NCBI RefSeq assembly: GCF_025766255.1
Contig: NW_026516777.1
Location: 88,973 to 152,972 of the forward strand
Reading direction: 5' to 3'
From: Zychaea mexicana
Taxonomy: Eukaryota > Mucoromycota > Mucoromycetes > Mucorales > Lichtheimiaceae
DNA length: 64,000 nt
This document shows positions 1-11,449 of this stretch, one piece after another. The notes beneath the pieces were generated by a model. That model saw only the letters and a list, made by a program, of their open reading frames with translations. It ran no database searches and was not told the origin of the DNA. How positions within the stretch are numbered: position 1 is the first letter of the stretch; every line of letters starts with the position of its first letter. The translations under genes were made by a program, and so were the position numbers.

Positions 1-572
1 AATCGAAATGGAACTGACGCCGACAACTTTATCATATGCAGGGGTTTCCTTCTCTTTTTATGATATGGTATGTTTTTCTCATGCACACAAAGCATAATGC
101 AACAACGATAGCACATGTAAGATCTGTGTATCAATGTCGCAGCTGGGCAAATGCGCGCGAAGCCGGATAAAATACAGGTACCACAGAACCAAAGTGTATA
201 CGCAATGGCTACACAATGAGATTCAAGGAAAAAGAGATTACATGTACAAGCAAAGCGTTAGTGAGAATAAGAAAAAGCATCCCGCAAATGGGAGTCAAGC
301 CCAGCCAAGATTTAGCCGACCCGGGCAGTCGATATCCAATGGATGATCGTGAATCATTTTTGCTTAAGGTCTGATCCGGCAATTTCATTGGTCGCCTGTA
401 TTTGTCATAGCGACGCACCAATGCCTTATAAAAGGGTAGATCAGAAAGTGCCCAAAGACCTGCACTGCATTTGACACTTTAGCCTCTTTTTTATCCACCA
501 CAAGGAAAAGCTTTCCTTTCTACTCACCACAACCACAACCACTGCTGCTGCTACTACTACTACATATCAATT
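1..572 (+). promoter_or_regulatory. Upstream region and 5' leader of the isopropylmalate synthase gene
   Basis: No coding region is supported here; the two overlapping short ORFs at 134-421 have no recognisable content. A TATA box lies at 427-433 and an ATTGG (reverse CCAAT) box at about 387-391. The stretch just before the start codon is CT- and CAC/CTACTA-rich, as expected of a fungal leader. A CCG-N3-CGG element at 316-324 has the form of a binuclear-zinc-cluster site, but that assignment is speculative. Confidence 0.5.
427..433 (+). promoter_or_regulatory. TATA box, isopropylmalate synthase gene
   Basis: TATAAAA lies 140 nt upstream of the start codon, leaving room for a leader of about 110 nt that includes the CT-rich stretch. 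The position is similar to the TATA boxes of the two sugar-transporter genes in this window. Confidence 0.55.
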
Positions 573-1984
573 ATGCCCATCTCCAACGGACACTCTGACA
601 AGGAACGCCTGATCGTCTTCGATACCACTCTGAGAGACGGAGAACAGGTAATTTAATGCGAATAAAAGAAATGTGGCCAAAGGAAAGAAAAAAAGCACTA
701 AAACGTTTATCGTTTTTTCCCTGCAGTCTCCTGGTGTCTCTCTGAACACGGAAGAAAAAATCAAAATCGCAAAGCAACTTTCACGTCTCGGCGTCGATGT
801 CATTGAGGCTGGTTTCCCCATCGCTTCCATTGGCGATTTCGAAGCTGTTCAGCGGATCGCACGCGAAGTCGGTCCCCTTATGGAGGGTCGTGAGCACATT
901 GGCGAGCCTATGGTAAGTATTTAGTGTATAATTGGATGTGGAAGGAACGTAGTGGACGAAAAGCTGGTAAACCGGAAGCTGATTGACGACGTGTAACTTT
1001 CATTAGACCATCTGCGGTTTGGCCCGTGCCACTCCTGGCGATATCAAGCGCTGCGCCGAAGCTATCAAAGACGCACCCAAGCACCGCATTCACACTTTCT
1101 TGGCCACATCCGACATCCATCTTAAGCACAAACTCAAGATCGACCGTGAAGAGTGTGTCAAGCGTGCAGTGGCCGCAGTTACGCTTGCACGTTCGTTGGT
1201 ACCCCAAGTCGAATTCTCGCCTGAAGACGCCAGCCGCTCTGACCCCGACTTCTTGTGCGAAGTCCTCGGCAAGGTCATTGAAGCCGGCGCCACCACCCTG
1301 AACATTCCCGACACCGTCGGCTACAACCTTCCTGAGGAATACGGTGCGTTGATCAAGCATCTGGTCGAGAACACGCCCGGCGCCGACAAGGTCACTTGGT
1401 CCACTCACTGCCACAACGACTTGGGTCTTGCCACCGCTAACACCCTGAGCGGCGTCCGCAACGGCGCACGTCAAGTCGAAGTCACTATCAACGGTATTGG
1501 CGAACGTGCAGGCAACACAGCCATGGAAGAAATCATCATGGCTATCCACACGCATCCCACCGCCTTCCCGGTGTACCACAACATCAACACCAGACTGATT
1601 TTCCCCACTTCCGTCATTGTTTCCGATCTGTCTGGCATGATGGTGCAGCCCAACAAGGCTATCGTCGGCCGCAATGCCTTCTTGCACGAGTCCGGTATCC
1701 ATCAGGACGGCGTTTTGAAGAACCGTCAAACCTACGAAATTATCAGCGCAGAGACCGTTGGCGTCACGGATATCGCTCTGGTCTTGGGCAAGCATTCCGG
1801 CCGTAACGCTTTCCGGGAACGATGCAAGGAGTTGGGCTTTGCTGCAATCAACGAAGAAGAGTTCCAAAAGGCCTTTGTCGACTTCAAGGCCATGTGCGAC
1901 AAGAAGAAAAATGTCAACGATGAAGATATCCTGAGCATTCTGAACACCATTGAAACCGTGCCTTCCAAACACGTCGAATTGTAA
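573..1984 (+). CDS. 2-isopropylmalate synthase, catalytic domain only (412 aa)
   Basis: It condenses acetyl-CoA with 2-oxoisovalerate, the committed step of leucine biosynthesis. Exons are 573-647, 727-912 and 1007-1984, all phase 0 with GT-AG introns of 79 and 94 nt. The [12 protein letters not shown] signature (residues 17-28) spans the first intron. The metal-binding HCHND is at residues 221-225, followed by [14 protein letters not shown] and LVLGKHSGR. The sequence resembles bacterial/plant LeuA ([23 protein letters not shown]) more than the ~600-aa fungal Leu4 type. It stops shortly after the DKKKNV-DEDI linker, so the C-terminal LeuA allosteric domain (about 100 residues or more) is missing. 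No mitochondrial presequence is evident. The start is the only ATG before the signature, behind a TATA box and CT-rich leader. Homocitrate synthase or a methylthioalkylmalate-synthase-like activity are alternatives, but the motifs favour isopropylmalate synthase. Confidence 0.9.
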
Positions 1985-3462
1985 TACCCCAGCCATTCAT
2001 CCTTCCAAATCGACCACACATTCCTGCTACTTCTTCCGAATCATCATATAATTCACACCACACTCCAAATATCGCACAGCACATCTTCTCTTCCTGCTCC
2101 CTTCCCCATCCCCGCTGGCACGGATATATCATCATTGTTAATTTCTCTTTTTCTACCATTTTTTGCATTCGCCTTTGTACATCGCACATCTTCCTTCTTT
2201 TTTTCGCTAGTAAATATTGTCAAAACTTAATTTTAGCTTTTATTTTAAAAGAATAAATATACACAAAACTTTTCTATAAGGAAATCATTGGACCTAAGCA
2301 AACAAATAAACAATCATGCATATTAGCCCATCCTGACCTGCGAACGTGTGCGAATGACATGATAGGCTGCTTCAACCCTTTTGTAGAAAAAAAGAAGCAC
2401 CACCGCACTCCCCCATCAGTAAAGTGGAAAGTTATAGGCATCGGAGGCAGCAAGCCAAGCATATCTGCCCCACTAGAACTCTAATACATGTGTATCAAGC
2501 ATCATTTGGGTACGCGTGCTTAATACTTCAAAACTGAAAAATGCTGACGTACCAGTGTTGCAGTCGCGTTTATTCAGTTTATTTGACGCGATGACATCTT
2601 AGTAGGATCGACAAATTATTCGAAGCACCTTGAGAAATACAATGCAAGTGCGCATTACATGTTGTGTTGGTTCAACTCTAGCCACCGATGGTGGCAGCAG
2701 AAGAACAACAGTAGCAGCAACCATGCAATATTACCTCCTGTTTCCACTTGAGCTTTTGAAGAAATGGGGAAGTTGAAAAAATAGCTAGGCACAAAAAAGC
2801 CTTTTACAGCCGTGTTTAATCCTACTTATACAGCAGCGGACTTACGCCGATGACCTACGTAATCATCATCGGTGCATGACACTTTATGTACGTCGTGCGT
2901 GTGTATTATCATTTTGAATACTAAACAATCCGAACTGTTCTCCTTTATAATATGGCAATTTTTTGCGATGTTGTTTGTCGGTTGTCAACAAAGGATAAAT
3001 AGAATTCATCATTGTATCCATTGGCGCGGTTTCTGAAGTTAGAGAGGGAGCGGGGACAGATAGATCCTTGGGTTATCAAATGTACAAGTGAGCTCCCTTG
3101 CTTTGTAATTTTGCTATATAGACAACAACGGCTGTCGTAACAACATAAGTATGTAAGATATAAGGAGCATTGTCTTCTATACAATATTAGCCTCGAAAGG
3201 AACACCTTTATATTTCTCTCTTTTTCTACTCTTGCATTGGAAGTAGAAATTTTACTGTATGCTAATGTACAGTATCAAAAGACATGGGTGTAATATAAAT
3301 GAGCGCAATGATTGGAACAAAGAGTCCTCTTATCAAAGTGAGAATACTGCAGCGAACCTATACTATTAACCAAAATAGCACTTTACGCTTTTAAAAGCAA
3401 ACCACAGGATAAAAATTATACATACTTAATTGCTATCATCATTGTTGAAGAATGGCTTGAAT
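1985..3462. other. 3' region and gene-poor DNA
   Basis: The first ~280 nt look like the 3' UTR of the isopropylmalate synthase gene: CT-rich, with AATAAA at 2252-2257. Beyond that I see only AT-rich sequence with short stop-bounded ORFs and no recognisable gene, RNA or repeat. Confidence 0.5.
2252..2257 (+). terminator. Polyadenylation signal
   Basis: AATAAA lies about 270 nt after the isopropylmalate synthase stop codon in an AT-rich, T-run-flanked context. It is the only good poly(A) signal close to that gene. Confidence 0.5.
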
Positions 3463-3777
3463 ATGAAGCTGATCGAGACTGTAGTACCTTCAAGCGAAAA
3501 GTACTCCAGGGGCTTCGACGGAATTTTTAAGGAACGCATTATAAAGCAACTCAATAAGTCGTACTCCCTAAGTCGCGACCGCCTTTCTGTAGTCTGCCAA
3601 CATACAGCAACAGCGGCCATCCTTATTAATCAATTTTTTGTGGATCAGGTGGGCGATACTGAGTTGCTTTGCTTACTAAAGGGGCTGTTGCTGGCGCCAA
3701 AAAATATAGCAGGCTTTAGGGGGGGTAACTGTTTTGTAACCGACATCGCGTGGGTGACTGGTAAAAACCGTGTATAG
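3463..3777 (+). CDS. Hypothetical ORF (104 aa), doubtful
   Basis: This is an uninterrupted frame from the first ATG (MKLIETV) to TAG, in a region otherwise broken by stops. The product is basic and of mixed composition, with no signal peptide, membrane segment or motif I recognise. No TATA box or CT-rich leader precedes it. It may be a fragment of a decayed gene or transposon, or chance. Confidence 0.15.
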   Translation: MKLIETVVPSSEKYSRGFDGIFKERIIKQLNKSYSLSRDRLSVVCQHTATAAILINQFFVDQVGDTELLCLLKGLLLAPKNIAGFRGGNCFVTDIAWVTGKNRV

Positions 3778-6700
3778 GTCTTACGGCAGCACAACGGTGA
3801 GAAAACAGGCACGGGACTGTAGCTGCCTAATATTGCCTTTGATAATCCATTGATCTCGAAGTTTGAAGCCCCCACTTCAGCGATGATGCCATTTCAAATA
3901 GCACGTAACACTCTATCTCCTAGTTCGATCCACTGTAGCGCACCACCTAGATACGAATCCACGTGATGCAGGATCGCAATAAGCCACTGTCATTTGGGTT
4001 AATGACCCGCACGCTTCTTCTGGTCGACAAGTAAACCATCAGTAAGTAGGTCATATACATGGGCATAAGCGACCGACAGAAGCAACTTAGTCAACTTATT
4101 CCTTTTTTGGTGGCAGTGACAAATGGGACATGTTGTTGCTTCGAGCTGTTGAGTAATTTTGTAATGATAAAGTTAGTGTAAGCTTCAACCCATGGCGCTT
4201 CAAGATCTTTAGTATCTTGCAAATATTCTCAGTTCCAGACACGTGCTGATAGTGCTTTCTATACGCTCTCGCGGGTTTTGTGCCGGGTAAATTGCGCAAT
4301 CTTGGTATTGTCGCAAGCGAATCTTATAATGTAGTGCCGTACTTCAAGGGTTGGTTGTTGGTGCTACATGCTACTCCACATCGGCGTCGTTCTGGTGTAT
4401 TTGAGGATGTGGAATTGAGGACTTGAGACAGTTGAGGAGCAGTCAGTGATGAGGTGCTTAATCCGTGCGTTGCGATATGTTGGTAACAATGAGTATTGAA
4501 CTTATAAATTGCTGGTAGAGATAAAGACGAGAAAGAAGAGTGAGAAAGAGGTGCGAAGTGCCAGACGATAGTTTTGACAGTGCGTATACGTATCTAAGTT
4601 ACGCGACAAGGTCGAAGAACTTTCTCGTTACGCGTTGATGTTTTCCCAAAGAAACAAATACAAACAATCTATGATCGTCTTCAAATCATTTCCCGTGTCT
4701 GCTGATACTTTTATAGCTGAATGGTAGATACTCACGGTTAGCAGAGGACTCTGGCCATCCATGCAGGTACTAAGGAGCGATTGAATGGTGTTGATTAATC
4801 GCCAAGAAGTCGATACAAAGAGGTTTTTAGAAAAGCATGCGATAAACTTTTGCTCTATTCATAGAACACCTGGTTTTTCACTCGCTAATTTTCGAGTACT
4901 TTAAAAAACCACGTCTGTGGCGTGCTCGGAAGGCACCCTATCCCTGATAACCAACGGCAATCTGTCACAGCATGCATCATTTCGTGCAGTCATGCAACCC
5001 TCTTCGCACTTACACAATTTTTCAGGTTGACGTCCCTATAAAACCACATCATTCATATTTTCATAAAACATGCCCATCGCCAACTGTTCTTGCGGGACTT
5101 TTGACCCGTTTATTGCGATACCGCCGGAATTTTAAGATTGTAGTCTGATGCTTATTGAAGCTTATTCGAAAGCCTTTGAAAGCTTTCCAGAGCATGTGAA
5201 GATATCAAATATTATCAAATCACAAGCGCGAATTATCAGCGACGTTACAAATCTGCAAAGGAATTGTATAAGTTCTCTTATCCTGATGGCAAGATCGATC
5301 ATAAAGATAGTGATATAGTAACCTTGATTGGTGCCCCGTGTGTGTGCGTGTGTGCGTGAATCTAAGCGAGGCATACAACATAAACCTCGAAAGAATGACT
5401 GCTGAAACTCAGTTAAAGTAATCCACAGCACAGTACATTGCAGTTGTCCTTCCACAATAATTTGAGCCTCTGTAATTACAATCAATTTTGATGCTATGAC
5501 AAATGACAATCAAAGAAATAAATTGGCGTGACGCTACAGACAGACAGGCCAAGTCCTCCTAATCCAGTGTATAACGCTTAAAAGGAGCGTGTGATTATCA
5601 GCTACAGTGATTTCTGGTTTGTTTATAAGCTCTGATGATCATTAGTTGTACCTAATGTATGATATGAGTATGTGATGTAGTCTGAGCGAGTGGAGGTTTT
5701 CTGATGAAAATCTAGAAGAAAATCAAACATGAATATAGTTACGCATAGGCTTAGGTGCATCTTATATACATTAGGGTCTCAGGTATATATCATCTCTTGT
5801 CATTGGTAGTATGATATGTGTCTTTTGGTATACCGTGCGAAAAGTGTGTTCCTTCTCGGATTAAAATATGGCCAAGTTCATAATGTTTATGCAGAATGCT
5901 TTTGTTATAAAACAAAAGTAATAAGATTGCTCTGCGTTCTTGGCGTGCCAAGCCAAAATTCCAATCTTCAACAATAGATTGTATCTCCATCTTCCGTGAA
6001 TACAGTACTGAATTGAATTGATGAAATACACAGCATTGGGCTATGTAATTTAAGTATAGGCCACTAATGCAAATGTTTTGCTGATAGCGATAAAAGTGTA
6101 TACCGTTTTATAGCATTATAATTCTACTATTAACGCTGCTACTTTCCTCTACTGTATTTAATTGAGAAATTCATATTAAAGTAATCATTATTTTTCATCA
6201 GTGACAACAAAAGCCAAATATGAGATATTGTATAGCTGTGGAAGCATTGCAACATTACCTAGTTTTCTAAATCTAGCTTAGCATTCGTATAAAAATGTAG
6301 TAAGCTGCTTTAACTGCTACGTTAGCATCCTATACAGTGATCAACCAGCCTACTTCTTTACTATGTGCATGTTATCATTATGTTGTGGACCCGTGGTCGG
6401 TTCCCTTCGTTGTCTTATGTTTTAATTAAAAGTATCTTATACCAAAAGCATCTGGGATAACCTGGTCAATGTCATTTCGCAGGTTGCATATGGTTCCACA
6501 GCAGCAGCTGCATTTTTTTAACAGCGACTACTAAGAGAACTTTCATCCAAGTGTATAGATGAGATAGCAGTGATTGCCCATTTGCCAATGGTGAAGTGAG
6601 AGGTGCTAGCTTAACCCTTAAACAGATTCACGCGTGTTACATATAATGTTTTTCTAAAATTGTGTTGCAGTTCTGTGCACTGGAAAACTGGGACGGACAC

Positions 6701-7228
6701 AAGGCATGATTGAGAAAGGCGTTTGGGTGTTGTCAGATGCACACACTTGCTATCCGCAGATGCGCGCACACGAGTGTGAACCATCGTTCAATAGTATCAA
6801 AGACTGATATGGGCGAATCGTGCAAAGCATTAAATCTTACTTGACCTTACAATACAGCAGACAGTTGATATGGTGTTTTTGCGCAATAGATGATGGTAAC
6901 CACATTGTGCCACTTCTTGCCAAGGAAATAGTCTTGGATAGTTGGCAGGGAAGGGGGACAAGCTTTATAGCTTACACGAGACGCAGTAAGAGTCGAAGAA
7001 GCATGGAACATCATCGAGGAGTCGCCTGACAAGATGAGATGAATAGGCTGAAACCCTTCCTAGAAGCAATCGCCATGCAAAAAAAGACTGGCGCCTTCTA
7101 AATCAGGATCAGGTTTGTGTGTGTATGTGTGTGTTTTCTTTTTGCTCAACATTTCTTAGTTGCCTCTACCTCCCTTAGTGTCCTTTTTTTTCGCTTCTCA
7201 ATCAAACAACTTTTTTGAAATAAACCTC
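3778..7228. other. Gene-poor AT-rich region
   Basis: About 3.4 kb with only short overlapping frames on both strands and no recognised domain, RNA or terminal inverted repeat. A promoter-like patch occurs near 5035-5090 (CTATAAAA, then an ATG opening a 21-codon frame). A short GT/GC-rich tract lies at 5337-5356. The last ~150 nt, T-rich with CT patches, probably contain the promoter and leader of the Rieske gene. Confidence 0.4.
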
Positions 7229-8434
7229 ATGGGCAAAAACAAAGGAGCCTTCTCCCTTTTGGAAAGTTACATCATGGCGAACGATGGCGCATTGGATTTA
7301 GGTTTGTATTACATTGGCAATAGTTGGAGTTGAGGGAAGGAGTAAAAGCGTTGGCATTAGTTTTACAACCTTTTAACTATCTTTCTCTCTGCCTGTGTAT
7401 TGCGTGAATGAAGGCGCAAACGGCAATGGTTCTGCGCAACAATCAGAATCGATATCACTTCCTGATTCAATGGTAAGTGAGCTTTTTAGAATACCAAATT
7501 AAAAAAACACTTCGGAAGTCATTAATGTTGTTGAAATGGCGATAGCGAGCGTCAACTTTGTTGGAACAAATCGGCAAGGAAAGATCGTGGACGGACGAAC
7601 AAATTGATCATGACCTTGATGTGTTGGATAACAACCGGCTGTATTTTGTAAGCTTAAGAAAATAATGGGAGAGAGAGAGCAAGCGCATACTTTCAATATT
7701 CACGACAGCACAAAAACACCCTGCGTACAGGTACGGGACTTGCGAGCATTATCAAACCAAAGCTGGACAGTAAGTCATAAGCGCCCCAGGATTTGACAGT
7801 TATCCGTGTTACCATGAGCTGATCTTAATATAACTCATATTGTATATACCACGTACACCGCTTGCCACTCATCCTCCTCCTCTTTCCCCACACTCCTAAC
7901 TCGATTCTTTATGCTCAGGTGATTGGATTGCTGCCGCTTGTCCGTGACTTACTTCGACGGGCAGTTGATCCGGGATGGGAGTCGAATGAAGGCATGTATA
8001 TTCGATATATACCATACCGAATCGATGGGAAATAAACCTAATGCAGAGTCTCTGCGTGTGCAAATATAGGTGCTGACTCCTCGTACAAGGCGTACAAGGA
8101 TAAGAAAAAGATGAAAAAAGACAAGAAGAAAAAGAAGAAATACCAAAAGATGACGCTCGGTGACCCTGTCGCGCCGATGCGCGTTGAGGCTGGAGGTGAT
8201 ACATTAGCTCAGGATCCCGAGACTCTGCGAAATACTATACTCAACGGATCAATCGATGCTGGATTAACTGGTGTGGGAAACCGAAGCACGGACGACGTGA
8301 ATGGTGGTGGGGCTACTATATCCCAAAAAAGCGTGTCATTCACCGACAACGCGATGGTCGCTGTAGCTGCGACGGCGGCCAAGGACAAAGACAAGAAGAA
8401 AAAGAAAAACAAGATGATGATGGATGACTGCAGT

Positions 8435-8472
<38 letters not shown>

Positions 8473-8990
8473 CTCAGAGGACGAACCTACCACCACCACC
8501 AAGCCAACTACTACTTCCATGGCAGCAGCAGCTATCGCGGGCAGCAACGGCAGTAGCAATGGACTACCCAAAGCATTATCGGGTCGACCAATCACGCCTG
8601 TGAGCAATAACCGCATCCAAGTCCGCACATCGTCTGGGGGAACGTACGAATGTGATCGCTTCTGTCCACATAAGGGAGTAGATCTCTCCACTTGGGGTCA
8701 GGTTTTGGGAAATAAGTTAGTTTGCACAAAGCACAACTGGAAATTCGACCTCGAGGGAGCCGGTGTTGGACCCAAAGGAAGATCTGTTCACCCGTGCCGT
8801 GTCAATGACTGGTGATCAATTTCCCTGTTCAACAACACTATATTTTCTTGATATCAGTATAGTCCTCTATTCTCGTAAATATGTCCATGTTAAGATCGCT
8901 GTCGAAGGACAAGAATATTACGTTTTGACCAATTACATGTTCGGCTTCTTCTGTTTTGTCAAAGCAACAAGCTGTTTTAGTTCAGTGTAA
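7229..8990 (+). CDS. Rieske [2Fe-2S] domain protein (about 406 aa)
   Basis: Function is unknown; the C-terminal domain should bind a Rieske 2Fe-2S cluster. Exons are 7229-7301, 7414-7472, 7546-7647, 7731-7769, 7919-7991 and 8070-8811, then probably 8858-8990. The first five exons encode a short helical region (TLLEQIGKERSWTDEQIDHD). This is followed by Lys-rich stretches around KKDKKKKKK, a Ser run (AGC repeat at 8441-8469) and linkers. The Rieske ligands are CPH at about 8665-8673 and CTKH at about 8722-8733. Without the last intron the frame ends at 8815, just after the second ligand pair. Splicing a 46-nt GT-AG intron (8812-8857) adds VHVKIAVEGQEYYVL, which looks like the final strand of a Rieske fold. 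Intron 5 (7992-8069) needs a GC-AG donor (AAG|GCATGT), because the nearby GT donor gives a stop. No oxygenase catalytic domain is present. A decayed copy lies at 11450-12460. Confidence 0.7.
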
Positions 8991-9644
8991 CAAACATATT
9001 AGTTGGGTCACATACAAGTGTGGGGTATCCATTCTACAAAAAAGAAGTGTGGGGTATCCTACTCCTCACTTGTTATTATTACCTCTATGATATCATCGTC
9101 AATATTCTTCTTATTCATGAAAGTAAATAAATAATCTGGGAAATGACTGGACAACAGTAGAAGAGGAAACGCGCTTTGCTTTGAGCAATATATAATAGTT
9201 ATAGGACGAAGAAGTGGCAGAGTATTAGCGTTTCGCATTCCATCCTTTCCATTTGGGTAATATCAATGAAATAGCATATGCTCCTATTAAGCCTGTCGGT
9301 GAACAGTGAGATCATGAAGAAAACTAATCTTTCACACTAGTATTGACCTTGTTTACTTGTCATACATTTTAGCATGAGATAGTCCTAGCAAGTTTTTATT
9401 TTTTCTGGAAAGTAGCGCGCCGTGCAGCTTAAAGATAGGCCAAAAAATGAGATAAGCTCTAGCTTCATATTACTGTACCCGTTCTCGAGAACGGCTCAGA
9501 ATAGCAGGGTAAGTTTCATCAAAGCGATTCGTTTCAGGATAATCATTAATAATAGGGACTAATATCATTTGAGCCAACAGAGACTTTCTTCAGGCTCACT
9601 AATCTAGACAGTTATGTACTAAAAATTGCCCAGAACTATTCAAT
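8991..9644. other. Intergenic, no feature seen
   Basis: AT-rich sequence probably holding the 3' UTR of the Rieske gene. Two near-identical GTGTGGGGTATCC patches occur at about 9020 and 9048. I see no coding frame or structured RNA. Confidence 0.4.
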
Positions 9645-10476
9645 ATGCGATCTCGCGCGACAAACGTTGTGATAACAAGATGCACTGTGAATCTCAACAT
9701 TCGGTGGATCAATACCCTGTCTACTCTTCGACAGGAAGCGTTTAGCGATACAAATGCTGGATATATTCCATGTGAGCATCAATATGTATGGAGTGGCGCC
9801 GAGACGATCGGAGAAATGGACAAGAAAGCTGAGGGGACTTTTGGTTCGCCGCACTTAGATTCTTTGGAATGCGAGCTTGTTTGGAAAACACACGAGCAGT
9901 TCCCAAAAATCAAATTAAAAAGAGATAGTGTGCACCTTCGGGACAAAGATCGTGAGCATTTTTTTTTATATGTTTGGTGATATGAAAGGTATATAGATAC
10001 AAGAAAGAACAGTGGTAAACAGCTGAAGGAACAGATGCTATAGCAAACATGTGCAATCAGTATAGTCATTATCTGGTATATAGAACGCATTGCTATCCAA
10101 ATCAATATAATGAGCGAAAAGGTGATGGCCGTTCTTAATATTATGGGGTCATTACTAATGAGGCAAATAAAACATCCAAGTGCTGTTTGATCCGGGTGAT
10201 GACACGTATCATGTTATTATACTATTACCACAACCGAAGAAAAAAATGTGGATGAAATGCTATCTGGGATGCGTGGGGGCCAATATACAAGGAGGTAAAC
10301 TCAACATTGCCAAAGGGATCCATCTGCTACTTTGCCAGAACAACGTGCTTGTCATTTTCGATTCAAAAGAGAGTTACTCACGTGTCCTGCAATGCGCGTC
10401 AATAGATGCAGGAATTGGCGATAAAGAACTGTGTATTTTGTCACAAGATGGTAGATCTGCATCCAGGGTGATATAA
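9645..10476 (+). CDS. Hypothetical two-exon gene (200 aa), tentative
   Basis: Two otherwise unrelated open frames join cleanly. Exon 1 (9645-9951) ends in phase 1 at a GTGAGC donor, and exon 2 (10181-10476) starts after AAG and continues in frame to TAA. The implied intron is 229 nt, long for this window. The product is hydrophilic, with a hydrophobic stretch HVIILLPQP in exon 2, and I recognise no family. It lies between the Rieske gene and its decayed copy, so it may be part of a degenerate segment rather than an active gene. Confidence 0.28.
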
Positions 10477-11449
10477 TATATTCGCAAGTTTGAATCACTG
10501 CAAGTACCATGGCTACCAGTATGCGCCTTACCAGAACACACTTATCGACCTAGCAATGATGTGATTATCGAACGACTGGTGCTAAGGGACATGAATTATT
10601 TTAAATAGTCAAATACTCTTTCGCTTGTGCCTTTTCTTACAAGTATGGGTCAGCTATGGTTAGCTGCCAATATCTACTGACATATACTACGTCAGGGAGG
10701 AGGAGTACAACGTATCATAAAGAAATACATAGCACAGTTGATTATATGGATGCAAAGAGCTGGAATGGATGTGGTACGAAGCTCAAAGTAACTGTCTGTG
10801 TCTGGTAGTAAACTTTTACGGACTACATACTCAAAAAAACTTCTTTGCAAAAAAAAGTATTGACAACCATATGCTTTGCTCAAATCGGTCAGGAGAAGCT
10901 CTAGTCAATATACCTTTTGAAGATGCGACAGCCTAATATAGAGATCGATATCTCAGAGACAATCCCTTATTGCACGTTGACATTCGTTATGAATAGTATT
11001 CAGCAACTTCAAATAGCATACTACTAGCAGTCCAACCGAATGCTCCGTTAGCCATCTTGCTAATGTCCATTCTTTGAAGCAATAGATTCGAACCTCATCG
11101 TAGTACACAAGATCCGGGACCCGTGTAGAAAGAATAACCCTTTCGAGTCAACGAAGATGCCGACACATCTTACCCATTCCATAACAATTTTCCGCTGTCA
11201 AAAGTATACGAAGTTGATGTTGTACATGTAGAGAACTACTTGCAAATCCTGCTGCCCAAATAAAAGGTTGATTTTTGGGCACCCACTTGGTGGGGAATAT
11301 TGCTAGTTGCTATTGCAAAAACAAACACACCATCATACCGTATTTGTGGTTCTCCGTTAAATTTCAGTGACTGAAAAAGCACTGTGGTTAGCACTGACAT
11401 CAGCTGCTACTTTTATCTATATGCCATCATTGCTTTATCAAAGACAGGT
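10477..11449. other. Intergenic, no feature seen
   Basis: AT-rich with many stops in all frames. A GATTCGAACC-like word on the + strand near 11085 recalls a tRNA B box, but no tRNA can be folded around it. The right edge passes into the decayed Rieske copy. Confidence 0.4.

Noticed and set aside
316..324. CCG-N3-CGG as a Leu3-type regulatory site
   Set aside because: A Leu3 site has the form CCGG-N2-CCGG. This spacing differs and a single 9-nt palindrome is expected by chance.
908..1996. A 362-codon minus-strand ORF
   Set aside because: It lies entirely opposite the isopropylmalate synthase exon 3, whose plus-strand frame has clear catalytic motifs. The minus frame has none and arises from codon bias.
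5069..5134. A short frame starting MPIANCS after a TATA-like sequence, resembling the MPISNGH start of isopropylmalate synthase
   Set aside because: Similarity fades after about six codons and no [13 protein letters not shown] sequence follows. Chance cannot be excluded.
11060..11130. A tRNA B-box-like word (GATTCGAACC)
   Set aside because: No matching A box, acceptor stem or anticodon arm can be drawn on either strand.
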